From assembly GCA_003526375.1 (NCBI GenBank), contig DPDG01000050.1, forward strand, positions 49,686 through 113,685: DNA of 64,000 bases. The letters run 5' to 3'. A program made the translations under genes and the position numbers. Shown piece by piece: positions 26,215 to 34,230 of this stretch. The notes beneath the pieces are model-generated. The model saw nothing but the letters and a program-made list of their open reading frames with translations, was not told where the DNA came from and ran no database searches. Source of the DNA: Lentisphaeria bacterium (GTDB lineage: Bacteria; Verrucomicrobiota; Lentisphaeria; Victivallales; UBA1829). Position 1 is the stretch's first letter, and every line of letters begins with the position of its first letter.

Positions 26215-26667
26215 TCACATTCCGAGTTTCATGTGAAGCACAGGAAACGGATTCCCCTGTCCGTCCAGTTCCGAGCGGGCATAGACCGAAAAACCGGAAC
26301 GCTCATAAAATCTCCGCGCATGAGGGTTCTGTTCATTCACGTCAACACGGGAAATCTTCAACTCGTCAATCGCATAACAGATCATCCTTTTCCCGTATCC
26401 CTGTCCCCGCCACGCGGAAGCAAGAAACAGCATTTCAAGCATCCCGCCGTCCACTCCCATGAAGCCGATGACTCCGCATTCTTTTTCATGAAAAAGACAG
26501 AACAGTTTCGGAACAGCCTGCAAAGCCGATAAAACCATCGGTTTCAGATTCTCAATATCCTGTTCGGACAGAAATTCATGAGAAGACCTTACCGAATCTT
26601 CCCAGACCGTCAGCAGTTCGGGAAGGAAGTTGTCCCTCGACCGTGAAATATCAGTGATCTGACTCAT
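26215..26667 (-). CDS. GNAT acetyltransferase, YjaB-like
   Basis: A 150-residue single-domain N-acetyltransferase. The acetyl-CoA loop is 'WRGQGYGKRM' and the C-terminal half ('VDVNEQNPHARRFYERSGF', then 'RSELDGQGNPFPVLHM') closely follows E. coli YjaB. The natural substrate of that family is not established. An AAAGGAG ribosome site precedes the start, which lies 17 bases inside the end of the preceding three-domain gene, so the two are co-translated. A role next to a putative drug-modifying enzyme is suggestive but unproven. Confidence 0.88.
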   Translation of the reverse strand: MSQITDISRSRDNFLPELLTVWEDSVRSSHEFLSEQDIENLKPMVLSALQAVPKLFCLFHEKECGVIGFMGVDGGMLEMLFLASAWRGQGYGKRMICYAIDELKISRVDVNEQNPHARRFYERSGFSVYARSELDGQGNPFPVLHMKLGM

Positions 26668-28249
26668 GCAAGCGCTCCTTTCCCCACCATTGGGGCATTA
26701 ATTCATTCAACATTACAGTATGGATATCCGGATAGGAAACAAGGATCTCGATATCACCGCTCCGTGCATCCAGTTGCATCAGCAATTCACGGCAGGCGCC
26801 GCAGGGCATTCCGGGAGAACCGTCCCCCATAAGACAGACCAGTTTCACAATCCGTCGCTCCCCGCCGGTGATCATGGATGCCACAGCATTGCGTTCCGCG
26901 CACATTCCGAGAGAACACGCCGTATCAATGCAGACTCCGGTATAGACGTTTCCGGCTTCCGTCAAAAGCGACGCCGCGACACCGCCTGCATCAATGAAAG
27001 GGGAAAGGGTCCGGGGATGAAGTTTCGCCTTCGCCGCCGTCACAAGAAAATCCCAGTCATCCTGCGTCTCCGCACAATAAATGCGCGAGGAACTTCCGAA
27101 GGGGTCCGAAGCGACGCCGAGATACCCGAACCCGTATTTTTCATAATAGCCGGTATGATCGGTGCAGAGATAAAGTTTCCGGTAGCCGAGACGCGCCGCT
27201 TCCGTTTTCACATGAGCAATCAGACGCGCACCGTAAGCATGTCCGCGGTATGCCTCCTCGATATAGAGAGCGCAGAACCACGGCCAGAGATCGCCGCGCG
27301 CAGAAAAATCGCTGATGATCAATCCCGCGCCGCCGATGATCTCCTCTTTTTCATTCAGGAGCAGATACCATTGCGGCAGTGGGGAATCCGAGTTCAGGCA
27401 CGCGGTCATGCAATCCCGGTAGACCGCCTCATTGTGCCAGCGGCCGGAAAAATACCGGATAAAACGCTCCAGTTCCTGCGGCGCATCCCGCAAAGACAAA
27501 ATTCTCAAAACACATTCCTTCATGATACACTCCCTGAAAGTTTCCCAGCCGTTAAAATTCAAGGCAATATTGTCCATGCCGGACTCAAGGTCAAGCGCAC
27601 ACCGGATCAAACCGCGCCATCTTTCCGGCAGGTGCTTCAGTCCCCAGAATCCACCATCCCGCTTGGACAGGACTCTTCCCTCCCCCGCAAATGCTGCATA
27701 ACGGCAGAGATTCAATATTCCCGAAGCATCCCCGCCTCCCTCCGCGGCATTCCGGCGGATGCTGTCAAAAAAAGCCTCATACGGCACCTCTCCGAATATC
27801 CGGTCCACCGGTGCGCCGCACAATACAATACCCGTTCTCCGTACCACTTCGAAATACGCGGCAAGATCGGGATCAACGCCGTTCATCTCCGCAAGGTATT
27901 CCTCCGGATTCTCTCTGTAACGTTCCCGGTGCATATTGGAATAATGAAGCAGAAAAGGAACCGGATGCCGGACATGGCGGCATTCCGCTTCCAGCACGAC
28001 GCTCATCTCCAGTCCTTTGGGCGGAGCGGATTCGCTGAGCCGGAGAATCAAATCCATCAGCCGCCGTTTGATCCCGTGCGGCAACTCCTCTTTCACGACA
28101 ACCAGAAAGTCGATATCGCTCTTTTCCCACCGGAAACAGCCGAATGCGACAGACCCGTGCAGATAGATTCCCGTCAGATTCTCTCCCAGCAGATGCCGGC
28201 ACCCGGTTTTGATTTCCGACAGCAGGCGCGAGAGCGGACCGGCATCCAT
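26651..28249 (-). CDS. Three-domain fusion: nucleotidyltransferase, GNAT acetyltransferase, cytidine deaminase
   Basis: One open frame of 532 residues with three enzyme domains. Residues 1 to about 245 resemble aminoglycoside adenylyltransferases of the AadA type: 'GIYLHGSVAFGCF' followed by 'SDIDFLVVV' (28-52), then the helical C-terminal part. Residues about 245-392 are a GNAT ('IEEAYRGHAYGARLIAHV' acetyl-CoA loop, 'GYYEKYGFGYLGV'). Residues about 397-525 are a zinc-dependent cytidine deaminase with 'CAERNAV' (Cys450, Glu452) and 'PCGACRE' (Cys483, Cys486), nearest in style to blasticidin-S deaminases. All key residues appear intact. No clear ribosome site precedes the ATG. The domain order suggests a multi-drug modifying enzyme; the substrates are inferred. 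Confidence 0.85.
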   Translation of the reverse strand: MDAGPLSRLLSEIKTGCRHLLGENLTGIYLHGSVAFGCFRWEKSDIDFLVVVKEELPHGIKRRLMDLILRLSESAPPKGLEMSVVLEAECRHVRHPVPFLLHYSNMHRERYRENPEEYLAEMNGVDPDLAAYFEVVRRTGIVLCGAPVDRIFGEVPYEAFFDSIRRNAAEGGGDASGILNLCRYAAFAGEGRVLSKRDGGFWGLKHLPERWRGLIRCALDLESGMDNIALNFNGWETFRECIMKECVLRILSLRDAPQELERFIRYFSGRWHNEAVYRDCMTACLNSDSPLPQWYLLLNEKEEIIGGAGLIISDFSARGDLWPWFCALYIEEAYRGHAYGARLIAHVKTEAARLGYRKLYLCTDHTGYYEKYGFGYLGVASDPFGSSSRIYCAETQDDWDFLVTAAKAKLHPRTLSPFIDAGGVAASLLTEAGNVYTGVCIDTACSLGMCAERNAVASMITGGERRIVKLVCLMGDGSPGMPCGACRELLMQLDARSGDIEILVSYPDIHTVMLNELMPQWWGKERLHESDH

Positions 28250-28273
28250 AATAAAGAAGCCCGGCTCAGCAGG

Positions 28274-28894
28274 TCAACGCAGAGAGTTGACGAGATCCAC
28301 GATCTCCTGCGGTCCGGCAACACCGATCATCATGATTTCGGTTCCGCCCGTCGCCGCCGTGCCGATCGCCACATTGCCGAGCCCGAACAGGCGCTGAAGC
28401 ATTCCCTGCGACATGGAGGCGCCCCGCATGTCCTTGATCCAGATTTCATGCTGCTCCTTGGACAACCAGCCGCTCGTAATGATGATACGCCTGTTCGTTA
28501 TCGTATATGAGGTTCGGCAGATCTTGATCCATACACTGACAAGAATGAAGACGCCGATCAGAAACACAGGGATCAGAATAATCCCGACAATGATGTCAGC
28601 CAGATAATTCAACGCCGCCGGATGGCATGTCTGCAAGGTCTCCTCCGGTTCATTGCTTTCAACGGCAGGAACAGCGGACGGAGCAGATGCAAATGAAGAC
28701 ATCTTCAGCCCTGCGCCGCAGTGCGGGCAGAACAGCGCCCGTCTGGAGATACTCGCAAAACAGTCCGGACACTCTGTCAGGTTCGGATTTTTAATTTCAA
28801 AATCATTTCCGCAGGCGGAACACGTCGTATGCCCGCCGACATACTTTGCTTCGACTTCAAAAGCCGCATTGCAGTTCGGACACTCAATTTTCAT
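28274..28894 (-). CDS. Membrane protein with two zinc ribbons and a bacterial PH domain
   Basis: A 206-residue protein. An N-terminal zinc ribbon ('MKIECPNCNAAF' and 'TCSACG') is followed by a second ('ECPDCFA' and 'FCPHCGAG'), a linker, a hydrophobic hairpin (about 100-125) and a YdbS/bPH2-type domain ('SYTITNRRIIITSGWLSKE', ending 'GPQEIVDLVNSLR'). Such proteins sit at the inner membrane with unknown function. The start is ATG 28892-28894 with an AAGGAGA ribosome site; the longer frame to 28972 is rejected. It lies 24 bases upstream of the three-domain fusion gene. Confidence 0.82.
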   Translation of the reverse strand: MKIECPNCNAAFEVEAKYVGGHTTCSACGNDFEIKNPNLTECPDCFASISRRALFCPHCGAGLKMSSFASAPSAVPAVESNEPEETLQTCHPAALNYLADIIVGIILIPVFLIGVFILVSVWIKICRTSYTITNRRIIITSGWLSKEQHEIWIKDMRGASMSQGMLQRLFGLGNVAIGTAATGGTEIMMIGVAGPQEIVDLVNSLR

Positions 28895-29046
28895 GGTACT
28901 CTCTCCTTTTTTATCTGATATTTTCAAGCATATCACAAAAAAATCAGATATCAAACAGAATTCAGAAAACAAGCTGTTTTTTTGTAAAAAAACTCAAACG
29001 TTCCTCCCTTTCACAAAGGGCAGGAGAACCCAGAAAACAGATTCAA

Positions 29047-29074
29047 TGAAAAAGCCGGGATGTCTCACCCGGCT
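29047..29074 (-). terminator. Intrinsic terminator of carB
   Basis: On the minus strand a 7-bp stem (AGCCGGG/CCCGGCT, 29053-29059 and 29068-29074) has an 8-base loop and is followed by a short T run. It lies 28 bases past the carB stop codon. Confidence 0.75.
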
Positions 29075-29101
29075 CTGAGATTCACTTTCAGTCAGAAAAG
29101 C

Positions 29102-32100
29102 TCAATCGTTTTCATGATATTCCTGAAGCGACTTCGGAGATGCGTCCTTGTTATGAAGGACAGCCTGAATTCCTTTTACGGTGGCATTCGCCGCGGCGAT
29201 TGTCGTCATATACGGAATCTTGTGCTGAGTCGCCATCATGCGGATGTAGCTGTCACTGGTCTTGCCCTCTCTGCCGACAGGGGTATTGAAGATCAGGTTC
29301 AACTGCTTGTTCTTGATCATGTCGCCAATGTTCGGACGTCCTTCCAGCAGCTTCTTGACATGGGTGTTCGGGATTCCGTTTTCCGTCAGGAATTTGCTGG
29401 TGCCTTCCGTCGCGAAGATCTCGAATCCGAGTTCATGGATATGCTGCGCAATCGGAAGCAGATACTTGCGCTCGCGTCTTGCAACGGAGATCAGCACCTT
29501 GCCGGCGGTCGGAAGCTTGAATCCGGCGGCTTCCTCGGCTTTGTAGTAGGCAAGCCCGAAACTGTCCGCCAACCCCATGACTTCGCCGGTCGCACGCATT
29601 TCCGGTCCGAGAACCGGGTCAACTTCCGGGAACATATTGAACGGGAATACAGCCTCTTTCACGCCATAGAAACCGTCGCAGGCGACCTTGATCGTACCGA
29701 GTTCCCCGAGCTTCTTTCCAAGCATGAGCTGTGTCGCGAGCTTCGCAAGCGGCACGCCTGTGACTTTGGAAATCACCGGTACCGTTCTGGACGCACGCGG
29801 ATTCGCCTCAATGATATAAACTTTATCCTCGCAGATCGCATACTGGACGTTCATAATGCCCATGACCTTGAAATCCAGCGCAATCGCCGCGGTATATTTG
29901 CGGATCGTCTCCTGGTGTTTCTCCGGGATCGTAACCGGAGGAATCACGCAGGCGGAATCGCCGGAGTGAATGCCGGCAAGCTCGATATGCTCCATGATCG
30001 AAGCAACGAACGTATCGGTGCCGTCGGAAACCGCGTCGACTTCGCATTCGATGGCGTTGTCGAGGAAGCGGTCGATCAGCATCGGAAATTCGGGGCTGAC
30101 CTGAAGCGACTCCACCGCGTATTTCTTCAACATCTCCTCGTCATAAATCACTTCCATGCCGCGCCCGCCGAGAACGAATGAAGGACGCACCATCACAGGG
30201 TAGCCGATCTTCGCGGCAAGAGCGACAGCCTGATCGAGAGAACGGGCGCACCCGCTTTCCGGCTGGGGAATGCCCAGTTTGATCATGCGCTCACGGAAAT
30301 ATTCACGGTCTTCGGCAAGACGGATTCCCTCCGGCTGCGTGCCGATGATGTTCACGCCGTTGTCCTTGAGCTCCTGCGCGAGATTCAGCGGAGTCTGTCC
30401 GCCGAACTGGACGATCACACCGTCCGGTTTTTCCTTGTCGTAAATGGCAAGCACGTCTTCGACAGTCAGCGGCTCGAAATAGAGCTTGTTGCTGGTGTCA
30501 TAGTCCGTGGAAACCGTTTCCGGATTACAGTTGACCATGATGGATTCATAATCATTGTCACGCAGAGTGAATGCCGCATGGACACAGGTGTAATCGAATT
30601 CGATGCCCTGTCCGATCCGGTTCGGACCGCCTCCGAGCACCATGATCTTGCGATGGCTGGAAACCGGAACATCGTCCTGCGCTTCCAGAGCGTAGGTGGA
30701 GTAGTAGTAAGCGGCATTTTCGACTCCGCTGACCTTGAGTTCCTGGAATTTGGCGTGCATTCCCATGGCTTTGCGACGCTCGCGGACATCTTTTTCCGTC
30801 GTATTGAAGAGCTTGGCAAGATATTTGTCGGAGAAGCCGAACAGTTTGGCTTTCCGCAACAGTTCATCGGGAAGACTCGGGAACGCATATTTGGCAAGTT
30901 CGATCTCACAGTCCGCGATCTCGCGCATCTGTTCGATGAAGTAGGGCGTAATGGAAGTCATCCTGATGATCTCCTCCACGCTCATTCCTTTGAGCATCGC
31001 CTCATAGATCAGGAAGAAACGTTCATTGGTCGGGCTGACCAGGCGCGCCTTGAGTTCATCAAGGGAAAGAGCCTGGAACTTCTTGACCTGTCCGAGTCCG
31101 GAACGGCCGATCTCAAGGGAACGGATCGCTTTCTGGAACGCCTCCTTGAAGTTCTTGCCGATGGACATCACTTCTCCGACCGCCTTCATCTGCGTGCCGA
31201 GAGTCGTTTTTGCCTGCGGGAACTTCTCAAACGCCCAGCGCGCGAATTTCACGACGACGTAATCGCCGTAAGGCTCGTATTTTTCAAGCGTTCCCTTGCG
31301 CCAGTAGGGAATTTCGTCCAGCGTCATGCCCGTGGCAAGAAGCGTGGAAACATGTGCAATCGGGAAACCGGTCGCTTTGGAAGCAAGCGCGGAAGAACGG
31401 GAGGTTCTGGGATTGATTTCGATCACGACAATCCGGTTGTCTTCGCGGTTGTGCGCGAACTGAACGTTGGTTCCGCCCGTCACGCCGACCGCATCCACAA
31501 TCCGGTAGGCATAATCCTGCAGACGCTCCTGAACTTCCTTCGGGACGGTCAGCATCGGAGCGACACAGAAACTGTCTCCGGTATGCACGCCCATCGGATC
31601 GACATTTTCAATGAAACAGACGGTGATCTTCTGCCCCTTGGCGTCGCGGACCACTTCCAGCTCCAGCTCCTCCCAGCCGAGCACGCACTCTTCCACGAGC
31701 ACCTGCCCGATCAGGCTGGCGGCAAGCCCGCGCGTCATGACCTGGCGGAGCTCCTCCACGTTATAGACGATACCGCCGCCGGTTCCGCCCATCGTATAGG
31801 CAGGGCGGAGCACCACGGGATAACCGAGTTTGTCTGCAATGGCTTCCGCCTCTTCCACCGTGTAGGATGGCTCGGAGTGCGGAACGGGAACACCGAGAGC
31901 CGCCATGGTCTTTTTGAATTCGATGCGGTCTTCACCGCGCTTGATCGCGTCAAGATCGACGCCGATCACCTTCACATTGTATTTGGCGAGGATGCCCTTT
32001 TCATGAAGTTCGGAAGAAAGGTTGAGTGCAGTCTGTCCGCCGAGGTTCGGCAGGAGCGCATCGGGCTTTTCCTTGGCGATGATCTGTTCAAGGCGCTGTG

Positions 32101-32311
32101 CGGTAAGAGGCTCGATGTAGGTGTGGTCCGCCATGCCGGGGTCCGTCATGATGGTGGCGGGATTGGAGTTGACCAGAACGATCTCGTATCCGGCCCCTCT
32201 GAGCGCCTTGCATGCCTGGGTCCCCGAATAATCGAATTCACATGCCTGTCCGATAATGATCGGGCCGGAACCGATGATCAGGATCTTTTTGATGTCCGTG
32301 CGTTTTGTCAT
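29102..32311 (-). CDS. carB: Carbamoyl-phosphate synthase large subunit
   Basis: Makes carbamoyl phosphate for pyrimidines and arginine from bicarbonate, ATP and ammonia delivered by CarA. At 1069 residues it is full length. It has two homologous ATP-grasp halves, each opening with 'GSGPIIIGQ...FDYSG' or 'GGGPNRIGQGIEFDY', each with 'INPR.SRSSAL' or 'ANPRASRT' metal-site motifs, and a C-terminal MGS-like allosteric domain. The start is ATG 32309-32311, where the 'MTKRTDIKKILIIG' family start lies; the 34-residue upstream extension is unlike the family. CarA is not adjacent, so the two subunits are encoded separately here. Confidence 0.97.
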   Translation of the reverse strand: MTKRTDIKKILIIGSGPIIIGQACEFDYSGTQACKALRGAGYEIVLVNSNPATIMTDPGMADHTYIEPLTAQRLEQIIAKEKPDALLPNLGGQTALNLSSELHEKGILAKYNVKVIGVDLDAIKRGEDRIEFKKTMAALGVPVPHSEPSYTVEEAEAIADKLGYPVVLRPAYTMGGTGGGIVYNVEELRQVMTRGLAASLIGQVLVEECVLGWEELELEVVRDAKGQKITVCFIENVDPMGVHTGDSFCVAPMLTVPKEVQERLQDYAYRIVDAVGVTGGTNVQFAHNREDNRIVVIEINPRTSRSSALASKATGFPIAHVSTLLATGMTLDEIPYWRKGTLEKYEPYGDYVVVKFARWAFEKFPQAKTTLGTQMKAVGEVMSIGKNFKEAFQKAIRSLEIGRSGLGQVKKFQALSLDELKARLVSPTNERFFLIYEAMLKGMSVEEIIRMTSITPYFIEQMREIADCEIELAKYAFPSLPDELLRKAKLFGFSDKYLAKLFNTTEKDVRERRKAMGMHAKFQELKVSGVENAAYYYSTYALEAQDDVPVSSHRKIMVLGGGPNRIGQGIEFDYTCVHAAFTLRDNDYESIMVNCNPETVSTDYDTSNKLYFEPLTVEDVLAIYDKEKPDGVIVQFGGQTPLNLAQELKDNGVNIIGTQPEGIRLAEDREYFRERMIKLGIPQPESGCARSLDQAVALAAKIGYPVMVRPSFVLGGRGMEVIYDEEMLKKYAVESLQVSPEFPMLIDRFLDNAIECEVDAVSDGTDTFVASIMEHIELAGIHSGDSACVIPPVTIPEKHQETIRKYTAAIALDFKVMGIMNVQYAICEDKVYIIEANPRASRTVPVISKVTGVPLAKLATQLMLGKKLGELGTIKVACDGFYGVKEAVFPFNMFPEVDPVLGPEMRATGEVMGLADSFGLAYYKAEEAAGFKLPTAGKVLISVARRERKYLLPIAQHIHELGFEIFATEGTSKFLTENGIPNTHVKKLLEGRPNIGDMIKNKQLNLIFNTPVGREGKTSDSYIRMMATQHKIPYMTTIAAANATVKGIQAVLHNKDASPKSLQEYHEND

Positions 32312-32566
32312 CTGCTTGACTGCATCCTTTCTCTCTCTTGAATATGTAAGGTTATCTGAAATAATGACGTAAACAAAATATGATAATATCGCCTTGAAAC
32401 AGCAATTTTTCAAGTTTTCCGTCCATGTTTTTACGATAAAAATATCTTGCTGAATATGAGGCGGTATGCACGTATTTGCAAAAGTGAGGGCTTTCCATGC
32501 TGGTAAATCGCAAATTCCGGTGTATATTTCTTCCCAGAACGTTTATTTGAAGGATTCCGATCTGAT

Positions 32567-33538
32567 ATGGGACATACGAAAAAAGCAAAAAATACATTCC
32601 TGATGGAAGTGGAATACCGTCTGTTTCTGCTGATTCCGCTCCTGATCCGCGCTTTGAGCCTGAAACACGCCTATGCGCTGGCAAAAGTCTGTGCGCAGCT
32701 CTTTTACATGGCGGATTTCAAGCATCGCAAACGCGCCGTCACTCATATTCTTCACAGCGGAATACGAACCACGCTCCCCGAAGCAAAAGCGCTTGCCAGA
32801 GCGAATTTCCTTCACATGCTGAAAGTCTTTATCGAAGTCGTAAAATGCGATCAGATCGTCACAGCGGAAAATTATCACGAACATTTCCGCTACGAATCCG
32901 ATTCACCCGAACTGGGCAAGATGATCGACCCGGAACATCCGGTCACAGCGATCCTTGCTTCAGCGCACCTCGGCAACTGGGAACTCGCCGGCAATATCTA
33001 CACTCTGATGTCCGGTCAGAATCTTTGTTCGATCATGCGCCCGCTGGCAAATCAGAAGCTGGGAGAATATTTCTACACGCACCGCATGAGCAAAAAACAT
33101 ACGACCGTATCCAAAGAAAAAGGAATCCGCCCGCTGCTCGCCGCGCTGAACCGGGGTGATTCCATCGCCATCGTCTCCGACCAGCACGCCAGCAGCCGCG
33201 AGGGAGTTGAAATCACATTCTTCGGGCATCCGGCACGGGCGCATATGTCCGTCGCACTGCTCCATTTGAAGACCGGGCATCCGATTCTGCCGATCCTTGC
33301 CGTGCGCGAGGACGACAACTATCACTTCAAGCTTACGGGAACCGCGCCGATCCGTTACACCCCGACCGGAGACAAGGAGCATGACATCCGGGAGATCACC
33401 CAGCTCTATTCCAATGCGTTCGAGGAGCTGATCCGCAAATATCCCGATCAGTGGCTCTGGGCACACCGCCGCTGGCTCGACTGCAACAGAAACAATCAGA
33501 AAAAGGATGATGCAAATGATAAAAAAACCGGTCACTGA
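32567..33538 (+). CDS. Lipid A/lysophospholipid acyltransferase (LpxL/HtrB type)
   Basis: A 323-residue inner-membrane acyltransferase of the LpxL/LpxM family, which adds secondary acyl chains to lipid A. The N-terminal hydrophobic anchor is at about residues 18-32. The catalytic 'SAHLGNWE' block (His134, Glu139) is followed by 'GIRPLLAALNRGDSIAIVSDQ', typical of the family, and a late 'HRRW' motif. Which acyl step it performs is not clear. Its end overlaps the start region of rpe, with which it is probably co-transcribed. Together with lpxA at 57188 it shows that the organism makes lipid A. Confidence 0.88.
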   Translation: MGHTKKAKNTFLMEVEYRLFLLIPLLIRALSLKHAYALAKVCAQLFYMADFKHRKRAVTHILHSGIRTTLPEAKALARANFLHMLKVFIEVVKCDQIVTAENYHEHFRYESDSPELGKMIDPEHPVTAILASAHLGNWELAGNIYTLMSGQNLCSIMRPLANQKLGEYFYTHRMSKKHTTVSKEKGIRPLLAALNRGDSIAIVSDQHASSREGVEITFFGHPARAHMSVALLHLKTGHPILPILAVREDDNYHFKLTGTAPIRYTPTGDKEHDIREITQLYSNAFEELIRKYPDQWLWAHRRWLDCNRNNQKKDDANDKKTGH

Positions 33539-34223
33539 CTTTGACTCGCGCAGGATTCTGGTATCCCCGTCCCTGCTTGCCGCCGACTTCGCCAACCTTG
33601 CCGGCGAAATCAAACGTGTGGAAACAGCCGGCGCGGATCTGCTGCATCTCGACATCATGGACGGGCATTTCGTCCCGAATCTCACCATGGGGCCGCCCGT
33701 CATCGCGGCGATACGCAAACACTCCATGCTGACTTTCGACACCCATCTGATGATCACCAATCCAATCAGGTATATCAAACCTTTTTCCAAAGCCGGCGCA
33801 GATCATATCACGTTTCATCTGGAGTCCGACGACGACCCGAATGAAACGATCAGAGCGATCCGCGAGGAGGGCTGCTCCGTGGGAATCTCCCTCAAGCCCG
33901 CGACTCCGGCGTCCGCGCTCGTCAACTATATCGACAAAATCGACCTCGTGCTCGTCATGACGGTAGAGCCGGGATTCGGCGGACAGTCGTTCATGGCGGA
34001 TATGATTCCGAAAGTCGCGGAAATCCGCGAACTGGCGGAAAAGCTCAACCCGAAGCTCCATATCGAAGTGGACGGCGGAATCGACGGCGAGACCGTCAAG
34101 CAGATTGTCCCCGCCGGAGCCAACATGCTGGTTGCGGGAACTGCGGTCTTCCGTGCCGAAGACGGAGCTCAGGCGGCAATCGAGCGTCTGCACAACGCCC
34201 AGAAGCTGCTGCCGGTTCACTGA
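33516..34223 (+). CDS. rpe: Ribulose-phosphate 3-epimerase
   Basis: Interconverts ribulose-5-phosphate and xylulose-5-phosphate in the pentose phosphate pathway. Family motifs in order are 'VSPSLLAADFANL', 'LHLDIMDGHFVPN' (metal ligands), 'FDTHLMI', 'LVMTVEPGFGGQSFM' and 'VDGGIDGETV...ANMLVAGTAVF'. I choose ATG 33516 over 33507 because an AAAAGGA ribosome site lies 8 bases before it; the protein is then 235 residues. The gene overlaps the acyltransferase 3' end by 23 bases and is followed 7 bases later by the radical SAM fusion. Confidence 0.95.
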   Translation: MIKKPVTDFDSRRILVSPSLLAADFANLAGEIKRVETAGADLLHLDIMDGHFVPNLTMGPPVIAAIRKHSMLTFDTHLMITNPIRYIKPFSKAGADHITFHLESDDDPNETIRAIREEGCSVGISLKPATPASALVNYIDKIDLVLVMTVEPGFGGQSFMADMIPKVAEIRELAEKLNPKLHIEVDGGIDGETVKQIVPAGANMLVAGTAVFRAEDGAQAAIERLHNAQKLLPVH

Positions 34224-34230
34224 ATCCCTC

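Noticed and set aside
26720..28510. A 596-residue plus-strand frame
   Set aside because: It is antisense to the three-domain fusion, whose catalytic motifs are all intact on the minus strand.
30578..32341. A 587-residue plus-strand frame
   Set aside because: It is antisense to carB, which is a complete, well-conserved gene.
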